Assembly: GCA_036346355.1 (NCBI GenBank)
Contig: CM070572.1
Span: forward strand, 11,725,001 to 11,789,000
Direction of reading: 5' to 3'
Length of the DNA: 64,000 bases
From: Rhipidocladum racemiflorum
Lineage: Eukaryota > Streptophyta > Magnoliopsida > Poales > Poaceae
Shown: piece by piece, positions 21,331 through 33,124 of the stretch
Layout of the letters: the number at the start of each line of letters is the position of its first letter
How positions within the stretch are numbered: position 1 is the first letter of the stretch
Program-made: the position numbers and the translations under genes
The notes under the pieces: generated by a model
The model's input: the letters and a program-made list of their open reading frames with translations, nothing else
Database searches by the model: none
What the model was told of the DNA's origin: nothing

Positions 21331-24300
21331 TCATGCGTAGAAGCGACGGAGTTGTTCGGCGTTCCAAGTATTCGCCAGAACCTCGTCGTCTTCTCGTCTG
21401 AGTCGATAAGCACCTGGCCGGATTGTCTTCTGCACAATGTACGGACCTTCCCAAATTGGAGAGAGCTTGTGCTCGCTTTTCTGGTTCCTCCTCAGGACCA
21501 GATCTCCTTCTGAAAAGGTTCTACTTCTGACGTTGCGAGAGTGGTAGCGCCGAAGTCCCTGGAGGTACTTAGCCGACCGAGGGCGGCAACGTTCGAGCCT
21601 CCTCGAGTTGATCAAGCTCCACCATTCGGCTTCCCTCGGACTCGGCTTCGTTGTAATTCCGAACCCTCGGGGATTCGAATCCCAGCTCGGTCGGCAGAAC
21701 CGCCTCTGCGCCATAGACCAGGAAAAAGGGGGTTTGGCCAGTCGCTCGGCTGGGAGTGGTTCTGAGTCCCCAGAGTACCGACGGTAGCTCCTTCACCCAT
21801 CGAGCAGCGTATGGTTTGAGGTGGTCGAAGATCCTGGCCTTGAGGCCTTGGAGGACCAGACCGTTAGCTCGCTCAACCTGCCCATTGCTTCGTGGGTGAG
21901 CCAACGACGTGAAGCAGATCTTGATCCCGACGCCTTCGCACCATTCTTGGAATTCTTCACTCCTGAATTGGGTGCCGTTGTCCGTGATGATCCGGTTGGG
22001 CACTCCGAATCTGACCACAATATCCTGGAAGAACTCCTTGGCCTTAACTGCAGTGATAGTGACGACTGGCTTGGCTTCGATCCACTTGGTGAACTTGTCA
22101 ATGGCCACGAAGAGGTAAGCGAAACCGCCTTGAGCCTTCTTGAGCGGGCCCACTAAGTCGAGCCCCAGTTGCGAAAGGCCAAGAAATGGGTATGGTCTGT
22201 AGCTCCTGTCTTGCGGCAAGTGTGTCTGCCTTGCATAGAATTGGCAGCCCTCGCAGGTTCGAACTATCTCCTTGGCATCCGTTACGCCGTTGGCGTAAGA
22301 AACCCTGCCGGTAGGCTTTCCCAACCAAGGCGCTTGATGCCGCGTGATGGCCACACATCCCGAATGGATTTCTTGGAGCAGCTCTCTTCCCGGTCCCGAA
22401 ATGCACCGCTGAGGACACCCGAGGCACTTTTTCTAAGAGCTCGTCGCCCACCACCACGTAGGATTTGGCTTGTTGGGAGACGCGCTGCCAGAGTGGTGGC
22501 TTCCGGAGTTTGTCCTTCAGAGGTAATCACTGCAGGGTAGTCCACCTGGATTGATGAGCAGGACCCCGGTTCCAGGACCCTCGCTTGGCTTTTACCGTTT
22601 TGTAACGGTTGGCTCGTGAAGATCCTGTACGAAGATATCACTTGGGACATCTGCCCGAGTGGCTCCCATCTTAGCCAGCTCGTCTGCTGCCTCATTATTG
22701 CGGCGGAGGACATGAACCAGCTCGGGCCGTCAAACTTGCCTTCCAATTCGGACTTCTTTGGCGGTATGCCGCCATGTTACGATCCACGCACGACCAGTCC
22801 TTCAGACTTGATTCACCACCAATCGAGTCGCCTGAACCGCCAAATTGGCTTGATTCCGAGTGATGTGGCGATACGAATCCCATGGATGAGGGCCTCGTAC
22901 TCCGCGGCATTGTTTGAGGCCGGTAAGTGAATCAGAAGGACATACTTCAACCTGTCGCCCTTAGGCGAGATAAGGAGGATTCCCGCCTGCTCCCCAAGCA
23001 TGAGAGATCCGTCAAGTGCATGACCCAATATTCTCGGCTCTTCTTCCGTGCAGGAGTCCGATTCGGTCCACTCGGCCGTGAAGTCACCAAAGCACTGGAC
23101 TTGACGGCGGTGCGCGGCTTGAACGAGATGTCGAAAGCTCCAAGCTCGGCTGCCCACTTTGAAATTCTTCCAGTAGCTTCCCGATTACGGAGGACCTCTC
23201 CCACGGGGAAAGAAGTGACTACTGAAATCGAATGTCCTTGGAAATAATGCTTCAGCTTCCGTGACGAGATCAAAATGGCGTACAACAGCTTCTGGATTTG
23301 AGGATATCTTGTCTTGGATTCGCCCAGTACTTCGCTAACAAAATAAACTGGGCGTTGCACGCCGTAGCGGTGTCCAGATTCCTCCCGCTCCACAACTATC
23401 ACGGCACTTACTACATGAGATGTTGCCGCTATGTAGAGCAGAAGAGGTTCACCTGGCGCCGGCGAGACTAAGACTGGGGGAGTGGAGAGGAACACCTTGA
23501 GTTCTTCGAAGGCCTGCTGTGCCTCTGCCGTCCAATCAAAGCGATCTTGCTTCTTAAGGAGCTTGAAGAAAGGCATTCCCCGGACTCCCAACCGTGAGAT
23601 AAACCTGTCAAGCGCTACCATGCATCCGGTGAGCTTTTGGACCTCCTTTTGGCTGGTAGGCGGGGCCATTTTCATGATGGCTCCAATTTTCTCCGGGTTC
23701 GGCTCGATCCCACGATGGGAGACGATGAACCCGAGTAGTTTCCCGGAAGAAACTCCGAAAACACATTTCTCGGGGTTTAGCCTCATCTGGAACGCCCTTA
23801 GACTTGCGAACGTCTCGGCCAGGTCGGAGATAAGGCTATCTCGTGTCTGGTAGTTGTCCCTTGCGCCGAACGTGACTGGTAGAGTGATTTGTCCGAGTGG
23901 TATCGCCGACGTTCCGGGTATCACCCCATGAAAAGGCGACGACCCGCGTTTGAGGTCAGACCGCGGGATCCCCATATCATCGAGTGTCTTCACGAAGAGG
24001 ACGTTGAGCCCACTCCCACCGTCAATCAACACCCTTTTGAGCTTGATGCCGCGGACAACCGGCGCCAAGACCAGCGGGTATCTGCCGGGGAATGGGACGC
24101 GATCTGGGTGATCCGTGCGGTCGTAAGTTATTGCGACCTCGGACCACCGGACATATCGGGGGTCTCGGCTCTCTTGCCGCAGATGTCCCGAGCGGTGAGC
24201 TTTGCTTCCGCTTGGACTCATATCTTGGCGAACCCCGAATATGTAGTTAAGCTCGAGGTCGACTTCACGATAGTCTTCCTCGGCCAGGAGAGGCGGTTGT

Positions 24301-24350
24301 CTTTGGCGGCGTGACCACTCGGACCTTGTCCACCTGCCTCTTGCTCTCAC
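21331..24350 (-). pseudogene. Gypsy-1 pol: protease, RT remnant, two RNase H domains, integrase
   Basis: The first block (22947-24350, 467 codons open) has the aspartic protease motif VLIDGGSGLNVLF at residues 107-119. After about residue 170 (near 23840) it passes directly into the RT thumb (FQMRLNPEKCVFGV, GKLLGFIVSHRGIE) and the RT-linked RNase H (FDWTAEAQQAF, YFVSEVLGESKTRYPQ). The RT fingers and palm, including the YxDD active site, are absent. A second RNase H (22813-23157) has DGSLMLGEQAGILL and NNAAEYEALIHG. Integrase (21569-22354) has CEGCQFYA of the zinc region, a core with DNGTQFRSEEF and NGQVERANG, and a C-terminal block (21331-21714). Frameshifts separate the blocks. Without RT the element is defective. 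Confidence 0.88.
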
Positions 24351-24359
24351 GGCGAACCT

Positions 24360-26060
24360 CTTTAGGGTGAAGCGATCCTTGGCGGCATGCCTCCCCTTCG
24401 GATGGAAAGGGCAGGTGAGTTCATAACCTTATCATATCCATCCTCTTTGAGAGCGAGGATGAGTTGGTGCGGCGGCGCCACCGGCTCTTCGCCGCTTGCG
24501 CTTCTTTTCTTTCCGCCGAGGGGTTCAGGCGATTCTTCCCCTCATCGCGCCCGTTCCGCCCGAGCCTCGGAGGCGAAGCGTAACGGTCCGCCAGAGCGAA
24601 CAGCTCCCGGACCGACGTGGGTGGCTTCCGGACATCTTCTTGATGAGGTCGATCGCTGACTCCTTTCGAAGGCAGCTATCACAATCGCATCTGTGGCGTC
24701 CCGAGCGGTGCTTTTCTTGTTCATGAAGCGCTTGACGAACTCCCGGAGGGATTCGTTCCTCCTTTGGTGTAGCTGGTATAGGTCCCAAGGGGTGCACTGG
24801 CGCTCGTAAGTGCCTTGGAAATTTGAGATGAATCGCTCACACAGATCTCCCAGGAATCTATAGAGTTCATTTGGAAGTCCGGTGAGCCATGCTTGGGCTG
24901 GGCGAGAGGGTAACCGGCAAGTAGTTTGCCATTACTTTCTGATCCCCGTACATTTGCCAGAGCGTATACTTGTAGCCAAGCCTCCGGTCCCTCTCACCGT
25001 CGAACCTAGTGATGCCTTTAGGATTAAATCCATCGTGCCAAACCACTCGGCGTAGGTGAGGGGTAAACGCCTGAACCCCTTCGATGACCTCGCGATACCG
25101 GGAGGTGATCGACGCGGAGGGATCGCGCTTGGCGTGCCAGCGACCTCGCGGAAGGATGCCGTAGCGCTCATATTAAATCGGCTTGACGGCGTTGTTCCTC
25201 CCTTTCTCGATCGCGGCGCTGGCGTCGAGGTGCGAGCAGTCGCGGTGATCTTTGTGTCGCAAGTCGTCTCCGCGAGGTAGAACATGATGTGTCTGGCGGG
25301 CTTCCCGACCTGGCCATTCTTTGTCTGGTCCTCGCCGGACCACGCGGATGCCTCCTTCGCCGATCGGGTCGGTTTGGGCATCTTTGGATAGCCGCCGTCA
25401 CCATGGCCTTTACTTGGGCCATGATCGGGCAATCGATCATCCGCCTCAAAGATAGGGTCGTGGTATCCAGGAGTGTCTTGGAGGCGACGATATTCTCGCC
25501 GTGGGTACGAAAACAGCCTGGTCCCCATCTTGGCTTGCAGAATGTCTTCATTGACAGCCCGCGCGTCCCGAGAGTACGCTACCACAGCCTGCTCACACTC
25601 GGCCTCCTTCCAAATCGGTGGCGACTGAGGTGTCGAAGCGCTGCTGCGAATCTTCCCGCGAGCCTTCGATTGCACAGACTCTACGGAAATTCCAGCGGCT
25701 CTCTAGGCTTTCTTCGACTCGGCCGCCGAGGTGGGTGAGTCCGAGAAGATAAACCTAGGCGCCTGGGTGCCGAGTGGCTTGGCGGTGAGAACCCCACCCT
25801 TCGTGCCTCGGCGTCCTCGAGCCCGACTCGCGGTGGAACGGGTCTTCGGATCCCCACTCGGTACTTTAGGGTACGAGGCAGGGGACCTTCCGATCGGGCG
25901 CGAGGTCGTGACGATGGATCGCCGGAAACCTCACCGCTACGTAGCGGTTCCCTTTAGAGAGAGAAAGGCTTCCGAGGTCGTTGGAGATGAAGGTCAGGCT
26001 TCCAAACGGAAGACCTGGCCCGAAGAAGACGTGGAGACTTCGCTCGTCGCAGCCATCAAG
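24360..26060 (-). pseudogene. Gypsy-1 gag, degraded
   Basis: The minus strand between the 5' LTR and protease carries gag-like pieces in several frames, including an open stretch at 24932-25675 and a retrotrans_gag-like region around 24700-25030. No frame is open over the whole gag. The assignment rests on position and on resemblance to Tat-type gag proteins. Confidence 0.6.
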
Positions 26061-26105
26061 CTTGACGAAGATCTTGACACAAGCCCCTACCTCGGGCGCG
26101 CTAAC

Positions 26106-26688
26106 CGCCGACGATCTGCTTTACCGGCAATGAGATTTGTGATTCTAGGGATTTGTGCGGGATCTGAAGCTTGATGGTAACACAGGATGCAGGCGATCTG
26201 TTTTAGATGTGTTCGGGCTCTCTCGGAGGAGATAATACCCTAGTCCTGTGTTCTTGGATATATCGTGTGTGTTCTCTTTTTTTCTTGTTTCTCCCTCCTC
26301 CCTTATATACTGGGGGGAGAATACATGATAGATGGGCGCCACCGGGCCCTGAACATGGTGGCCTGGACGACATGTCCCTTGTCCTTATCCGCCTTCACGC
26401 TCTACGTCCTGGAGAGGTGGTTATGCTTTCTCCGACCCACGCCTGCCGCCTTGTCGTTCCGGATCCGCAGTTCAAGCCGGTGTCGGCGATCGCATGCTTT
26501 GTTCCTGGCGGGTTGTTAGGGCGGGGCGCGAAGCTTCCTTGAAGGATCAGGAGTTGTCTTGGGGAGCAAGTCGAAGGTCTCCCCTGGGCCCGTCATGGTG
26601 CTTCTGGGCTTTGGGCTTTCTATTCCGCCTGTCAGGCCCAGTCGGGTGTAGGCCCCTCTTGCGGGACCCCTGTCTCTGACATCCCACA
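26106..26688 (-). repeat. 5' LTR of Gypsy-1
   Basis: Partner of 15623-16206. Just inside it, on the minus strand, GTTAGCGCGCCCGAGGTAGG resembles the primer site TTGGCGCGCCAGGTAGGGG seen intact in Gypsy-2. Confidence 0.92.
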
Positions 26689-26739
26689 CCCCCCCAAAAG
26701 CCAATACAAAGTCAAAGCTAGAGGAGAGGTGCTTTTCCT

Positions 26740-27260
26740 GGCTTCGAGCGCTTCCTCCCGCCCATCGCGCCTCCCTGCATGCCTCCCCTAGCTCCGTCGC
26801 CTCCTCTCGGCCATCGTGCCTCGCTGCGCGCCCCCACAAGCTTCGCCGCCTCATCCGTGTTGCCTCCTCCTGGCCATCGCACCTCCCAGAGCCACACGCC
26901 TCATCCGCGCCGCCTCCCCATGTGCCTCCCCTAGCTCTGTCGCCTCCTCCCGGCAATTGCGCCTCCCTGAGCCCCGCCACCTCATTTGCGTTGTCTCTCC
27001 ACACGCGATTCCCCGAGCTTCGTCGTCTCCTTCGGCCGTCGCCGCCTCCTCCCGCCCTTTGCCGCCTCCCCGCACGCCGCTCCGAGCTCCGCCACCTCCT
27101 CTTGGCCATCGCGCCTCCTCTCGGCCGTCGCTGCCTCCCTGCCCACCACCCCGAGCTCCACCGCCTCTTCCCGGCCATCACGCTCCGACTCCCTAGCTTG
27201 CCTCCGCCCCGGTTGGCATGCTCCCTGGCTCGTCTCCACCCTAGCTCGGTCTCCTCCCAT
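26740..27260. repeat. GC-rich imperfect tandem repeats
   Basis: Variants of cgcctcctcccggccatcgcgcctccc recur many times with shifting spacing, leaving long ORFs in several frames on both strands. That pattern is expected of low-complexity sequence and not of a gene. Confidence 0.6.
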
Positions 27261-27374
27261 CTCATTGTCTCAAAAATAACTAGCAAAAGGCCAGTTTGCT
27301 AAACGACATCTCAAAAAAATTACAGTTGCTAGCTACAACTGCTTCTCAGCTTAACCGTAGCCCTAATCAGACAC

Positions 27375-28733
27375 TTATTAATATGCCCATTTGTGTCATG
27401 GCTTTTGTTTTGTTTAATTAGTGAGGCATAGCAGCTCATAGCCTACTGGCCCTGTGCAGCTGAGCTCCTTATCTTGGTTAATTTAGCGTACATGATATGG
27501 TCGGTGGATATTCGAAAAGTGGTGTAGAATGGAGCTACGTGCGTTTTGATATTCAGTGCGTGTATTATACGAGCAGCCTACATGCTACACCAATAAGGGC
27601 TAAAAGTTAGTACCAGTAGAGAACATCTCCTCTCATTCGGTGATAATACAACTTGATAAAGCCAATGTTTACATCATTTATTCGTTGATTTTTTGGCAAA
27701 GTGTATCCAAATTTATAAAGCGAATGATTTCAAAGAAGAATAAATGAAGAGGGGCACACGCGTAGCATGGAATCACTGGAGCCTGCCGCAAGAAGCAGTA
27801 AGCAAAAGCTTTCACTGTTGTTGTAAATTGTAAGAGATTTTTTACCATCGTAGCAGACTAGCAGGCACCAAAATATAGGTCGAGTTGCTACCGATTAAAG
27901 GGTGAAAACACTAAGATAGATGATAAAAACTTTGAGCATAGTTTTTATGTATTTATACTTTAATATTTATACTGCTAAAAAAAGCACAACAATACCTCCT
28001 AAACTTTAAAACTGTAAAACCTTCCACGGTTCCACCGGAGAGAGAGAGAGAGAGAGAGAGAGGCAGAAGCGGCAAAAGCGACACGCCGAGCCTGACACCG
28101 TAAACAAGCGACCGTTTCACCGCGCGGCTGTGCTGGAGCAAGCAAGCAAGCGTGCGCGCGTGCTTCCGCTGATGTTACTCTCCCGGCGCGCTTCGGCGGG
28201 AGCGAGACGGAGAAACCCTCCGCGCGCGGCGGCGGGTAAGGCGAGCTCGCCGTAAAACCAACGCGAGCCACGCGGCCCACGCCGCGCCTCGGTTTAATTC
28301 TGTTTGTGTTGTGGCACCTGCGGCGGCTGTCGGTCACGGGCGCAGCCGGCCCCGGCGTTCCAAGCGATCGAGGCGGACGGGACGAAGGATGGAATGTTTT
28401 GCTGCCTCTCTCCTCCTGCGATTCCTTCCTGAAAGATTCCTTCGGGCTTGCTCTAGTTCATGCTGTTCCTTTCGTACTACGCCTCCGAGTCCGAGCATGC
28501 GCGACGTCGCAATCATCATGCGGATTCGTGTGTGTGTGATGTAGAAACTGGAAAGGATCAAGGGTGTACATGCATGCTGAGGTGATCTCGAACGTGACTA
28601 CGTGAGTAGGCCCACCGCTCCTGACGGGTGATAAGGCGGGGCACCTATATATACCATGTCGTGGCTTCATCGGCATTTTGAACAAATTGATCTTGTGTAT
28701 ACTTCGGTAGTTGGACCCACCTCTCTCTCCTAC
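27375..28733. other. Gene-less stretch with a short GA microsatellite
   Basis: The first half is AT-rich and the second GC-rich. (GA)12-13 lies at 28038-28062. No ORF with a recognisable product was found on either strand. The GC-rich part around 28100-28500 could be promoter or exon relic, but nothing supports a specific call. Confidence 0.4.
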
Positions 28734-28897
28734 CAGTGTTTTAAATTTCGTTTTCGGATTACATCTTAAAGGTGATTGAAATTTAAAATTTCGACAAAAT
28801 ATCGGTATTTCAAACAAAATTTAAATCCGATATTTTCACACCGGAATCACCGAAATTTCAGCGAAATTGATCGAAATTTCGGTGGTTTTCAACACTG
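28734..28897. mobile_element. Short hAT-like repeat
   Basis: Ends are CAGTGTTTTAAATTTCG and, as complement, CAGTGTTGAAAACC, around an interior of 'gaaattt' words typical of the other hAT-type repeats here. The flanking 8-mers do not match. A larger unit reaching the TTTTAAACCTTG end at 29622 is possible. Confidence 0.4.
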
Positions 28898-28950
28898 TTA
28901 AATGATCTCCCGAGTTGGTCTATTAGGTGAACTTTGTTCTTTTATGCATT

Positions 28951-29028
28951 GAGTTGAGGGCCGAGTTGGTCTCTTGCGCGAGCTTAGGGCTCTCCTTTTT
29001 TGGTGGGTTCGAATCCCACTCAACACGA
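28951..29028 (+). other. tRNA-like sequence (possible SINE or tRNA pseudogene)
   Basis: An A-box-like GGCCGAGTTGGTC is followed 40 bases later by a perfect T-arm, gtggg-ttcgaat-cccac, and by an end that pairs with GAGTTGA at the start in 6 of 7 positions. The anticodon stem is not normal (five-base loop), so a working tRNA is unlikely. Confidence 0.4.
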
Positions 29029-29251
29029 TTAAATTTGTTTGTTTCCATTTTGAGAGGTGTTTCTATGCTCTTCCTTTTTAAAGTTGCACAAATATTAAAG
29101 CATGAATGAAAGGTAGATGAGGATTACTTACCCCTTTGTTTGCTTCAAAATTTGTACAACTTATAGTAGAAAGAAAAGTATAGAAGCACCTCTCTTCCAT
29201 TTTTTGTTTTCACTTGCTTTGCCTACTATTAAAGCTAGCAAAAAATTCTAG

Positions 29252-29331
29252 CCGGGACTTGGACTCAAAGCCGAGTGGCTAAGGTGAGAACGTGAGAGCC
29301 AACCCTCCATGACCAACTGAGCTAAAGTCGT
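29252..29331. other. Second tRNA-like sequence
   Basis: The minus strand has the strong A-box TTTAGCTCAGTTGGTCATGG. The plus strand has another, GCCGAGTGGCTAAGG, so the two tRNA-like halves face each other. No complete cloverleaf is visible on either strand. Probably a decayed tRNA-derived repeat inside a hAT-like region. Confidence 0.3.
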
Positions 29332-29429
29332 TTTGTGATTTTATTGCAATTTTTTTTGTATGTATTACTCATAAATGTCACTATAATTCTCAAAAAAAAA
29401 AAAAAAACTAGCGCCAAATCCAGTTCAAA

Positions 29430-29622
29430 CAACATGCAAACCGGTCCAAAAAACATGAATTCCGGTCAAAATATCCAAAATTTTGTCGAATTTTTGAAAT
29501 CATCGTAACAATTTGCTTTTTTTTTCAAAATTTTTATTCCATCGGATTATAAATTTTAGAAGAAGACGAAATTCGAGATTTCACCGAACTTTCACAAAAT
29601 TTCACCAAGATTTTAAACCTTG
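29430..29622. mobile_element. hAT-like repeat end
   Basis: Contains 'ttcggatt', 'gaaattcgagatttcaccg' and ends TTTTAAACCTTG, a variant of the CAAGGTTC end. Fragmentary. Confidence 0.35.
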
Positions 29623-29636
29623 CTCCACCCGCTCCC

Positions 29637-29735
29637 CCTCCATTTCCAGCAAGTTCCAACAGCTCCCAGCAACGACGACGGAGCTCCCCCTCCATTTTCA
29701 AAGTTCCAACAGCTCCCAGCAACGACGGGTAGGCT
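29637..29735. repeat. Direct repeat, two copies
   Basis: The phrase ctccccctccattt...aagttccaacagctcccagcaacgacg occurs twice, 50-55 bases apart, differing by small indels. Confidence 0.6.
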
Positions 29736-30551
29736 GTGCGACGGCAGCGAGGCCGGGGTGTCGACGGCGACATCTCTCTCCCTCTATGGCATTGGACATC
29801 GGTTCATCTAATTGAACTGTCTCAAGGAACGTTCGTCAGCTTCGCCATTACAATATACAGAATCCAATCTAAAAACCTCACTCTCCTCTTTAACTTCAGT
29901 TTATAGCAAAAAGGAGATGATCTCCTCATAAATATTTACTTCTTAAAAAAAATATAGTGGTGGTGTATGCAGTGGTATGTTCTCCACTGCCAACTACTTT
30001 TTTTACCTTCCTAAAAAAACATCTAACAAAAAAAAATATTCTAATAGCAAATAAATTCTAGCTCCCATTCTCTAACAGGAAAAAAAAATAGCGAAGCTAT
30101 TTCGAGCAGGTGGTGGACACGATCGAGTGCACCGAAGCATGACACAACCGAATGTGGAGGCGGAGCCGAAGGCATTATAGGACGATCATGATAATATCGA
30201 ATTAATGTGCTAAGAATGATATGATTTTTATTTATACTAAAACACGGATATTCAACTAATAAAAGGAAAAAACTTTGGATATATGCTCTTTACGATCCCA
30301 GAGCAGAATGGCATGGCAGGCAGGGACGTGCTCAGAGTACTATTGTAGACTAGACCGGAGCAAAATTGGATAGAATCCATATATATTCATGGCCAGGCAG
30401 GCCTGAGCCTAGAAACGGCCTAAGTGGAACTGGGCTGGGTGCCTGCTCAGGCTGATGGGTCGAGCTAGGCTGAACAGGTCGAGCTGCTCCCTCGATAACT
30501 ACCAGCCAGGCTACAAGGCTACCACGACTGGACGAGGCGTGGACGTCTCCA
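29736..30551. other. Gene-less stretch
   Basis: AT-rich with scattered simple sequence. No ORF, RNA gene or transposon end that I can support. Confidence 0.4.
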
Positions 30552-33124
30552 TGTGACAGATGGTTTCGTAGGGTTACATGTAAATACCTTAACAGCTGTC
30601 TAAGAAGATTAGCGGTCAGAAACTAAGTATATATTGTTAGATAAAAAGACGAAATCAACACTTTTAAAAAATATAAGGTTTAACGGTCAAGGTTTTTATA
30701 GAGAACGTGACGACGCCAAATAGAGATTACACTACAAAAGAAACACTACAGGTAAGGCCTGAGCAAAGACTAAGACCTAAACCAGACTAATCCGTCATCT
30801 ACGAACTCCTGGTAATCTCCGGCTTCTTGGAACTCTAATGGGTTTGAGAAAGCAAGAATGAGTACACAACAGTACTAAACAAGTCTCATAGGAAAATTGA
30901 ATACTATATGCAAGGGATTATTAAGGATTGGCATAGACTTACAAGTATTGTGGATGCAGTTTTATTTGAAAGCTCAGTTACATTTGAAACACAAATCATA
31001 GAGTAACAGCAGTTGGGGGGGGGTTCACAAAGTTAACTCAATTACGCTAGATTCACCAATTCCAAGGACTATTTGAGCGAGGTTTCGGGAGTCACCTCAA
31101 TTCAAACTTAGCTTCATTAACCAGAAGTACGGCGTATCCGAATACCATTTAAATATCACTCTGCAAAGCTTCCCAGCTTTACCCACAAGATATTTGCGAC
31201 CGTTAATGCCACCGGATTACATGCAACTTAAATGCATATGGTCGGGCCGAGATGATTATAGTCTTTTGTTGTGCTTCCCCATTATAGCTCCTACACGGTA
31301 TGTTCGAAGACCCACAGTTCTCAGGACCTACTGACCAAGGCGGGAGACACGATCTGATACTATGTGGGTACCTACCGTTGTGAGAACCGGCAAATGGCAT
31401 CACCTTGCTCGGTGTTGCCCATTTCCGTTCCACCCCGGCCGTTATGCAATTCATTCTAGCAACGAGAATGGTAGCTACTTCCTGTAGGTATTTCAAGGGG
31501 ATGAACAATGTACTGAGCTATGTTGAAAAACGGTTCAACTGAACTGACCGGCCCCCAACTTGTGGATGAGCGGAACTTAAGTTATTTACTTTGCTCAAGG
31601 GGGTTATCCTTAATTGCCAAAGACCAAGCAATTACAACCATAAACCTTGTACCAACTGTACCAACCACCAAACCAACCATGGCTTCTGTCGTCGGCTGAG
31701 GGTCTGACTAGCATCCACCTCGTGTGTAGCCTAACACTGCCCCCTTGACCGTAGCAAGACTTTTTGAAAGGCGTCGAGCTCAAGGCACGCCATTTTTTAA
31801 ACACTAATAGTGGAACAACAATTAATAATAACTACGGGGAAATCATAATTAGAAACAAAGACTATGCAAGGTTAATAAAGCATAACAATTGAAGGAAGGC
31901 CAAACAATGATCAGTGGTAACTAAGCATCTTGTCATTCTAAAATTACTATCCTTAGTACTTAAAATACGAGTAAAATAATGTATTAAAAAGTAATTATTG
32001 CTATATTATTGACAAACTAGGTTCAAAATGTTCAAGGGGTGCGGCTTGCCTTGCTAGGCTATGGGGTCATCTAAATTATAGAAGCTGAAGTCTTGATCGG
32101 CTCTGGACTGGTCATGCTCTTGCTCCTAGTAGTGCTCCTGTTCGGTACTGCTCGACGGTCGGATCTATCGCAAAGAAATGAAAGCCGATAAATAAATGAC
32201 AAAAGAAAAATAGGAAAAAGAAAAACGGAAACGAAATTCGAAACAAGGGTCAAAGAAGGTGTCGGAGGGCATTTCAGTCATTTTGAAGATTAGGGAGACT
32301 TGGTTCCGTGGAACGGACGCCATTTTTTGATTTAGTGGCTCGAACGGATTAAGACTATGTACTTTTTTTTTTTGAGTTTTTGGGGATTTTTTTGAGAATT
32401 TTTGAATTTTCTTAAATTTTTTGGATTATTAAATCTGAAAAAAGAAAAGGAAAAGCGACAATGGCCGCACAGTGCACGCCCCAACGGCCCACGGGGCGAA
32501 ATGCGACCGGCGCGCGGCTGGGTCGACCCACATGCGTGTGTGTGTGGGGGGTGTATGACAGGTGGGGCCAAAGGGGCGGTGATGCTGACGGGCGGGGCCT
32601 AGCGTCAGCGGCGTGGGGGTTAGGGTTTCGGCCAGGTAGGGCAAAAACGGCGACGGCGACGCCGGAGAAGAAGAAGAGGGGGGCTTACCGTGGGAAGGTA
32701 GGAGAGGGGCAAGGTGAGCGGAGGGGCAAGGTGAGCGGAGGGATCTGGGGTTTTTTATACCCGCAGGGAGGAGAGAGGGAGCTTTGGGCGGCCAAGGCGG
32801 CAAGTGGTGGAAGCGATCGGCGTCTGTGCGCGGGCGAAAATCTGGCGTTCGACGCTTAGCGTGACGAAGCATGATCGGAGATGCGGGCGCAGGCACGAGG
32901 GCGAGGCGTCGGAGCCGGAGGCGAGGGAGATGGGGGTGTGGCGCTGAGCTGGGCCGGAGACTGGGCCAGAGAAGCGGCTGGGCCGGGAGGGGAAAACAGG
33001 CCGGGAGAAGCCAAAAAAGCAAAAGAGGTCTAAAATCAAAACCAAATTCAAACAAAAAAAAAAAACAAATAAAAGTCAAAGAAACTCAAAGAAATTTATT
33101 TTGAAAATTTTTGGGGCTATTTCA
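30552..33124 (-). mobile_element. 2.6 kb LTR, minus copy (LTR family A)
   Basis: Homologous along its length to the plus copy at 48434-51059 in opposite orientation. On the minus strand it runs from TGAAATAGCCCC (ending at 33124) to CTGTCACA (30552). Shared landmarks are the Pro-rich GC region, a relic of the short LDD-containing ORF near 32040-32260, the 'acatgcaacttaaatgca' phrase and the final 'ctcaggcc' region. The 5-base flanks differ (ctcca and ctgtc), so unlike the plus copy it does not show a clean solo-LTR duplication. It could be one product of unequal recombination. Confidence 0.65.

Larger units (their letters stand above)
15623..26688 (-). mobile_element. Gypsy LTR retrotransposon, Tat type, with internal deletion (Gypsy-1)
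   Basis: LTRs of 584 and 583 bases flank the element, and seven-C tracts on each side contain the 5-base duplication CCCCC. Reading on the minus strand, the order is 5' LTR, degenerate primer site, gag, protease, RT thumb fused to RNase H, a second RNase H, integrase, a long non-coding part with antisense ORFs, a tandem array, the polypurine tract and the 3' LTR. Protease-RT-RNase H-integrase order defines Gypsy, and the second archaeal-type RNase H points to the Tat lineage. Gag and pol are broken or deleted, so it cannot move by itself. Confidence 0.9.
15517..27374. mobile_element. Possible Tourist-like element split by a Gypsy insertion
   Basis: The left end GGCCCTGTTTGGGG follows TTA at 15514-15516. 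The right end complements to GTGTCTGATTAGGG and is followed by TTA at 27375-27377. The ends match at 9 of 14 positions. Without the Gypsy insertion the unit is about 790 bases, most of it GC-rich imperfect repeats. The TTA flanks support the call, but the ends are weak. Confidence 0.35.

Noticed and set aside
26816..27302. Overlapping ORFs of 90-126 codons on both strands
   Set aside because: They follow from GC-rich imperfect tandem repeats without stop codons.
28951..29028. Functional tRNA gene
   Set aside because: The anticodon stem and loop are abnormal and no proper anticodon position can be assigned.
30730..30755. cactacaaaagaaacactacagg read as a CACTA terminus
   Set aside because: It lies within the 3' part of an LTR family A copy and aligns with the plus copy's sequence there, so it is not an independent transposon end.
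30552..33124. Calling the minus copy of LTR family A a solo LTR
   Set aside because: The 5-base flanks differ (ctcca and ctgtc), so only homology to the plus copy can be claimed.
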